In this document: one piece after another, positions 60,884 through 64,000 of the stretch
How the letters are laid out: each line of letters starts with the position of its first letter
Numbering within the stretch: position 1 is the first letter of the stretch
Source: ENR-C20 sp942493145
Lineage (GTDB): Bacteria; Bacillota; Clostridia; Acetivibrionales; DTU013
Direction: 5' to 3'
Length of the DNA stretch: 64,000 bases
Assembly: GCA_942493145.1 (NCBI GenBank)
Contig: OW818679.1
Span: 2,852,001-2,916,000, forward strand
The notes under the pieces: generated by a model
The model's database searches: none
What the model was told of the DNA's origin: nothing
The model's input: the letters and a program-made list of their open reading frames with translations, nothing else
Position numbers and translations under genes: made by a program

Positions 60884-63853
60884 CTACTTATTATTCAATT
60901 CTGCCAAAATATCCTGCAATACTTTATTAACAAGCCCGGCAAATACTTTGTAGAGCTCTGTAATTTCTTCCAATTCTTCAACGTTTAATGCTTTTTGCAA
61001 CCTGGTGGCAACTTTATGTAATTCTTTAGCTCCAATACTTCCTGTACTGCTTTTGATCTTGTGCACTATTTGAAAAGCTTCTTTATAGTCCCCGCCTTCT
61101 ATGGTTTTGCTCAATAACTCCGCTACATCTTTGTTTTCGTCATAGTACTCTTTAATAACCTTGCGGTATAATTCCACGCTTCCGCCGACATATTTAATGC
61201 CTTCTACCACATCCAAAACAGCAACAGCTGCCAGGCTTTCATCTCCATTGTTTGGCTCATTGGACATTATGGATGCTTGAACCTCAGATTCTTCTCCAGA
61301 CAATGTGACTGCAGAATCCTGTGATTTAAGCACCTGGCGTACTGTTTCCACAAACATTTCAGGATCGAAGGGTTTACTTATATAGTGGTCAATCCCCATA
61401 TCCGTGCACTTTTTTTCTACTCCCGTTATCGCATCAGCAGTCATAGCAATAATCGGGATTTTTGTATCGATTCCCCTGATTAGCCTTGTTGCTTCAAAAC
61501 CATCCATAACAGGCATATGGAGATCCATCAGGATTAAATGGATTTCACTGCTGTGCTTTGAAAAAAACTCAAATCCTTCTTTCCCATTGTCCGCCAGAGT
61601 TATTGTAAACCCTGCCTGTTCAAGTATTGAACGGGCAATAAACTGATTTGTTTTATTATCTTCTATAATGAGTATTTGATGATGGAACTCAGTTACAGGC
61701 TGCTCTGCATTTTTTACCAGCGCTGTACTGTCATGAATTTCAAGCACATTTGTTTTAAAGATTTCCACAATAAGATTATAGAGTATTGAAGGGATTATAG
61801 GTTTTGTAATACCAAAATCCAGTCCAGCAGCTTCCAATTTATCAAAAAGCTCTTCCTGGGAAAGGGGAATCAGTAGAATCGATTTTGGTATAACTTTTAT
61901 ACCTGGAATATTCTTTAAACTGTTACAAAAACTTATGCCACCCTCCAGCGGTGTTTCATGATCTACAATCAGGAGATTGTATGGTTTGCCATTTTCTTTA
62001 CAGGCATCTTCCATAAGTTGAATTGCACGATCTTCCGATTGTGCAAACTCAGCTATCACGCTAAATGAATTCAAGTAATTTCTTAATAGGTTTGTGTAGA
62101 AGAAGCTCTTTTCTACAACAAGCACTCTGATATTTTGAAAATAAACAGACGCATTCTTCTTTCTCTTTTCATATTCCTTATTACGGTCGGCATCAAGTGA
62201 TATTTGTACATTAAAGGTGGAACCCTCACCTGTTTCACTGTAAACCTTTATTGTCCCACCCATCATATCAACAAGACTTTTAACAATGGAAAGCCCCAAT
62301 CCGGTTCCACCAAATCTTCGGCTGATACTGGAGTCTGCCTGGTTGAATGGGATGAAAAGCTGCTCCATTTGCTCACTGGACATTCCAATCCCGGTGTCTT
62401 TAATGCTGAACTCAATAGTATAAGTATCCTTGACTTTAGCAACCAGGCGAATGGATACAGAAACAGCACCGTCTTTGGTAAACTTTAAGGCATTGTTGAC
62501 GATGTTCATCAATACCTGTTCAATTCTCTTTGGATCTCCCCAGAAACAGGTTGGTATTTCAGCATCCTTATTCATCGAGAACTCAATTTTTTGCTCTTCA
62601 ATTTTAAACGAGACAATACTAATAATCTGTTCCAGGACTTCATCAAGATTAAAGGAAATCCTTTCAATTTCAACTTTACCCGCTTCGATTTTAGAAAAAT
62701 CGAGTATATCATTGATGATCCCCAACATATCTCTTGACGCTATTGTGATTTTTTCCAGGTAAATTTTCTGAGTCGTGGTCAGCCCAGTTTTCTTTAAGAG
62801 ATAGGATATCCCTGTAATTGCATTTAAAGGCGTTCGAATCTCGTGGGACATCCTCGCCAGGAAGGTTGATTTGATATGATTTGCAAGTTCTGCCTCTTCT
62901 TTGGCAATTTTTAAATCCGCCTCGATCTGCTTTCTTTTTTCTATTTCTCTCCTTAGCTTAACGACCCAGTAAAACGACACTATGAGGACTAATAAAACTA
63001 TCGACCCAATTATGCCTGCAATTTTAAATACTTCCCCATAATCGATTTTATTCTGTACACCAATCCATCGATTATCAATGGTGATTTTTTCCTCTTCGGT
63101 AATATCCATCAAGCCTTTATTGATAATATCCACTAAAATCGGCCAGTCGTTTCTCACTGCAAAATACAAATACTGCTTTTCTTCGGTTTCTATGGGTATA
63201 TACTTCAGGTTAGTAATCCCGTTTGATTTTATCATGTAGCTGGAAGTGGCTAAATTTCCAACAAAAACATTTTCCCTTCCTTCTGAAACAGCCTGCATTG
63301 CCTCTTCTACCGATTTATAAAGGCTGAGTTCAATGCCGCTGAAGCCTTTTAGATAGCTATGATGGGAACTGTTTTTCTGTACCGCAACTTTGCGTTCTGT
63401 TAAATCCGAAAAGCTCTTAATCTCTGAGTTGTTTTCATTTATAAAGATAACTCTCTGAAAAGAATAATAAGGGTTGGAAAACAGAAAGTATTGTTCACGC
63501 TCTGCAGTTTTCGAAATACATGGCAACGCATCCAATTCCTTTAGCACAGCCTTCTCATAGGCATCTGTCAATGTAAGACCCTTTTCCACCTCAAATTTTA
63601 ATCCGGTCCGATTACTGAGAAGTTGCAGATAATCTGCTGCGATACCTTTGTATATTCCGTCTTTATCAATAAATTCATATGGGATGAACTCCGGATCCAC
63701 CCCAAGGTGAATTACCGGATGCTCTTCTATAAATATAATTTCTTCAGTGGTAAAGTTCACTTCTTTTTGGGCAGCAAAACAATTACCCGAAAGAATTGGA
63801 ATAAATAATATAATAAAAATAACCATCTTAATAAGAATTCTCCGCGCGGACAT
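60884..63853 (-). CDS. Hybrid sensor histidine kinase with PBP sensor, two receivers and HPt
   Basis: 989 residues. Signal peptide or first TM (KMVIFIILFIPILSGNCFAA), extracytoplasmic solute-binding-like sensor about 40-265 (HLGVDPEFIPYEFIDKDGIYKG), TM about 275-297, HisKA with SHEIRTPLN (His near 336), HATPase (NALKFTKDG, DTGIGMS, GGTGLGLSI), receiver 1 about 573-690, receiver 2 about 724-840 (IIEDNKTNQF, LMDLHMPVMDGFEA) and HPt with HKIKSSTGSIGA (His near 930). Receiver 1 is degenerate: VVEKS replaces the acidic pair, though VDHETP keeps a possible phospho-Asp. The ligand is likely an amino acid or other small solute. GGGGGGG precedes the ATG. Confidence 0.92.
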   Translation of the reverse strand: MSARRILIKMVIFIILFIPILSGNCFAAQKEVNFTTEEIIFIEEHPVIHLGVDPEFIPYEFIDKDGIYKGIAADYLQLLSNRTGLKFEVEKGLTLTDAYEKAVLKELDALPCISKTAEREQYFLFSNPYYSFQRVIFINENNSEIKSFSDLTERKVAVQKNSSHHSYLKGFSGIELSLYKSVEEAMQAVSEGRENVFVGNLATSSYMIKSNGITNLKYIPIETEEKQYLYFAVRNDWPILVDIINKGLMDITEEEKITIDNRWIGVQNKIDYGEVFKIAGIIGSIVLLVLIVSFYWVVKLRREIEKRKQIEADLKIAKEEAELANHIKSTFLARMSHEIRTPLNAITGISYLLKKTGLTTTQKIYLEKITIASRDMLGIINDILDFSKIEAGKVEIERISFNLDEVLEQIISIVSFKIEEQKIEFSMNKDAEIPTCFWGDPKRIEQVLMNIVNNALKFTKDGAVSVSIRLVAKVKDTYTIEFSIKDTGIGMSSEQMEQLFIPFNQADSSISRRFGGTGLGLSIVKSLVDMMGGTIKVYSETGEGSTFNVQISLDADRNKEYEKRKKNASVYFQNIRVLVVEKSFFYTNLLRNYLNSFSVIAEFAQSEDRAIQLMEDACKENGKPYNLLIVDHETPLEGGISFCNSLKNIPGIKVIPKSILLIPLSQEELFDKLEAAGLDFGITKPIIPSILYNLIVEIFKTNVLEIHDSTALVKNAEQPVTEFHHQILIIEDNKTNQFIARSILEQAGFTITLADNGKEGFEFFSKHSSEIHLILMDLHMPVMDGFEATRLIRGIDTKIPIIAMTADAITGVEKKCTDMGIDHYISKPFDPEMFVETVRQVLKSQDSAVTLSGEESEVQASIMSNEPNNGDESLAAVAVLDVVEGIKYVGGSVELYRKVIKEYYDENKDVAELLSKTIEGGDYKEAFQIVHKIKSSTGSIGAKELHKVATRLQKALNVEELEEITELYKVFAGLVNKVLQDILAELNNK

Positions 63854-63874
63854 CGCTTTACCCCCCCATCCACC

Positions 63875-64000
63875 TTAAAGCTGGTTATACTTCATTGAAA
63901 TGGTTTTTATTGAACTTTCAACTTCTAAAAATGCATCAACTATATCCGGCGCAAAATGCCTGCCTCTTTGTTCTTTAATATATTGCAAAGCTTCAGAGTG
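63875..64000 (-). CDS. C-terminal end of an HD-GYP response-regulator-type protein (partial)
   Basis: 41 codons to the stop at 63877-63875, open at the right edge. EALQYIKEQRGRHFAPDIVDAF is the typical end of HD-GYP domains. Immediately upstream (21 bases) of the hybrid kinase gene on the same strand, so probably the partner output protein degrading cyclic di-GMP. Confidence 0.75.
   Translation of the reverse strand, partial: HSEALQYIKEQRGRHFAPDIVDAFLEVESSIKTISMKYNQL

Overview
The window looks like a chromosomal segment of an anaerobic, spore-forming Firmicute of the class Clostridia. The pointers are a gerABC-type spore germinant receptor operon, a Prp-cleavable N-terminus on ribosomal protein L27 with the Prp protease gene beside it, the paired glgC/glgD arrangement, ferredoxin-linked indolepyruvate oxidoreductase, AddAB instead of RecBCD, AGGAGG ribosome binding sites and frequent TTG starts. 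No rRNA, tRNA, CRISPR array or intact transposase was seen. Most genes are on the minus strand. I could not assign a genus.

Layout. 1-7 kb: addB-addA (addA runs off the left edge). 7-8.3 kb (+): an EF-hand protein behind a sigma-D-like promoter. 8.3-12.6 kb: ferritin-like protein, EamA exporter, and a polar amino acid ABC transporter, with REP-like palindromes between them. 12.7-15.5 kb: glgC-glgD and a small unknown gene. 15.6-17.7 kb: QueG-like Fe-S protein, DUF4364 regulator, a small membrane protein and yhbY. 17.7-24.1 kb: obg, rpmA, prp, rplU (with leader), RNase E/G, and a DUF2344/radical SAM pair. 24.3-29.9 kb: HD-GYP protein and the ger operon with a sigma-G-like promoter. 30-34 kb (+): an ArsB/NhaD-type permease behind a terminator-containing leader, an SDR, a decayed inverted-repeat element with a pseudogene, and a GNAT. 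34.3-40.9 kb: KimA-like potassium importer, beta-phosphoglucomutase, GH3 enzyme, MntH and an MntR-like regulator. 41-57.3 kb: a metabolic island (below). 57.5-64 kb: DUF2284 protein, membrane protein, YlmH-like S4 protein, transaldolase-like aldolase, papain-like fold protein, hybrid histidine kinase and the tail of an HD-GYP protein.

The most interesting part is 42-57.4 kb. A MarR regulator with a perfect palindrome at its own promoter heads an operon with an Fe-S/FAD reductase and three tandem NTF2/SnoaL-like paralogs. A separate promoter drives a TRAP transporter (dctP-dctM-dctQ), a GH1 beta-glucosidase and a PrpR-type sigma-54 activator. Behind that activator lie a terminator, a 39-bp palindrome and a near-consensus -24/-12 promoter reading into iorA-iorB. 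An EthD-like protein and an iron alcohol dehydrogenase follow. I infer a system that imports an acidic, possibly glucosylated, ring compound and processes it by reduction and dehydration, coupled to ferredoxin-dependent oxidation of arylpyruvates. The substrate is unknown.

A second theme is repeats. In-frame 15-, 24- and 27-bp tandem repeats expand addA, gerA and dctP; two genes have tandem duplications of their own 3' ends; and related palindromic elements sit next to stop codons.
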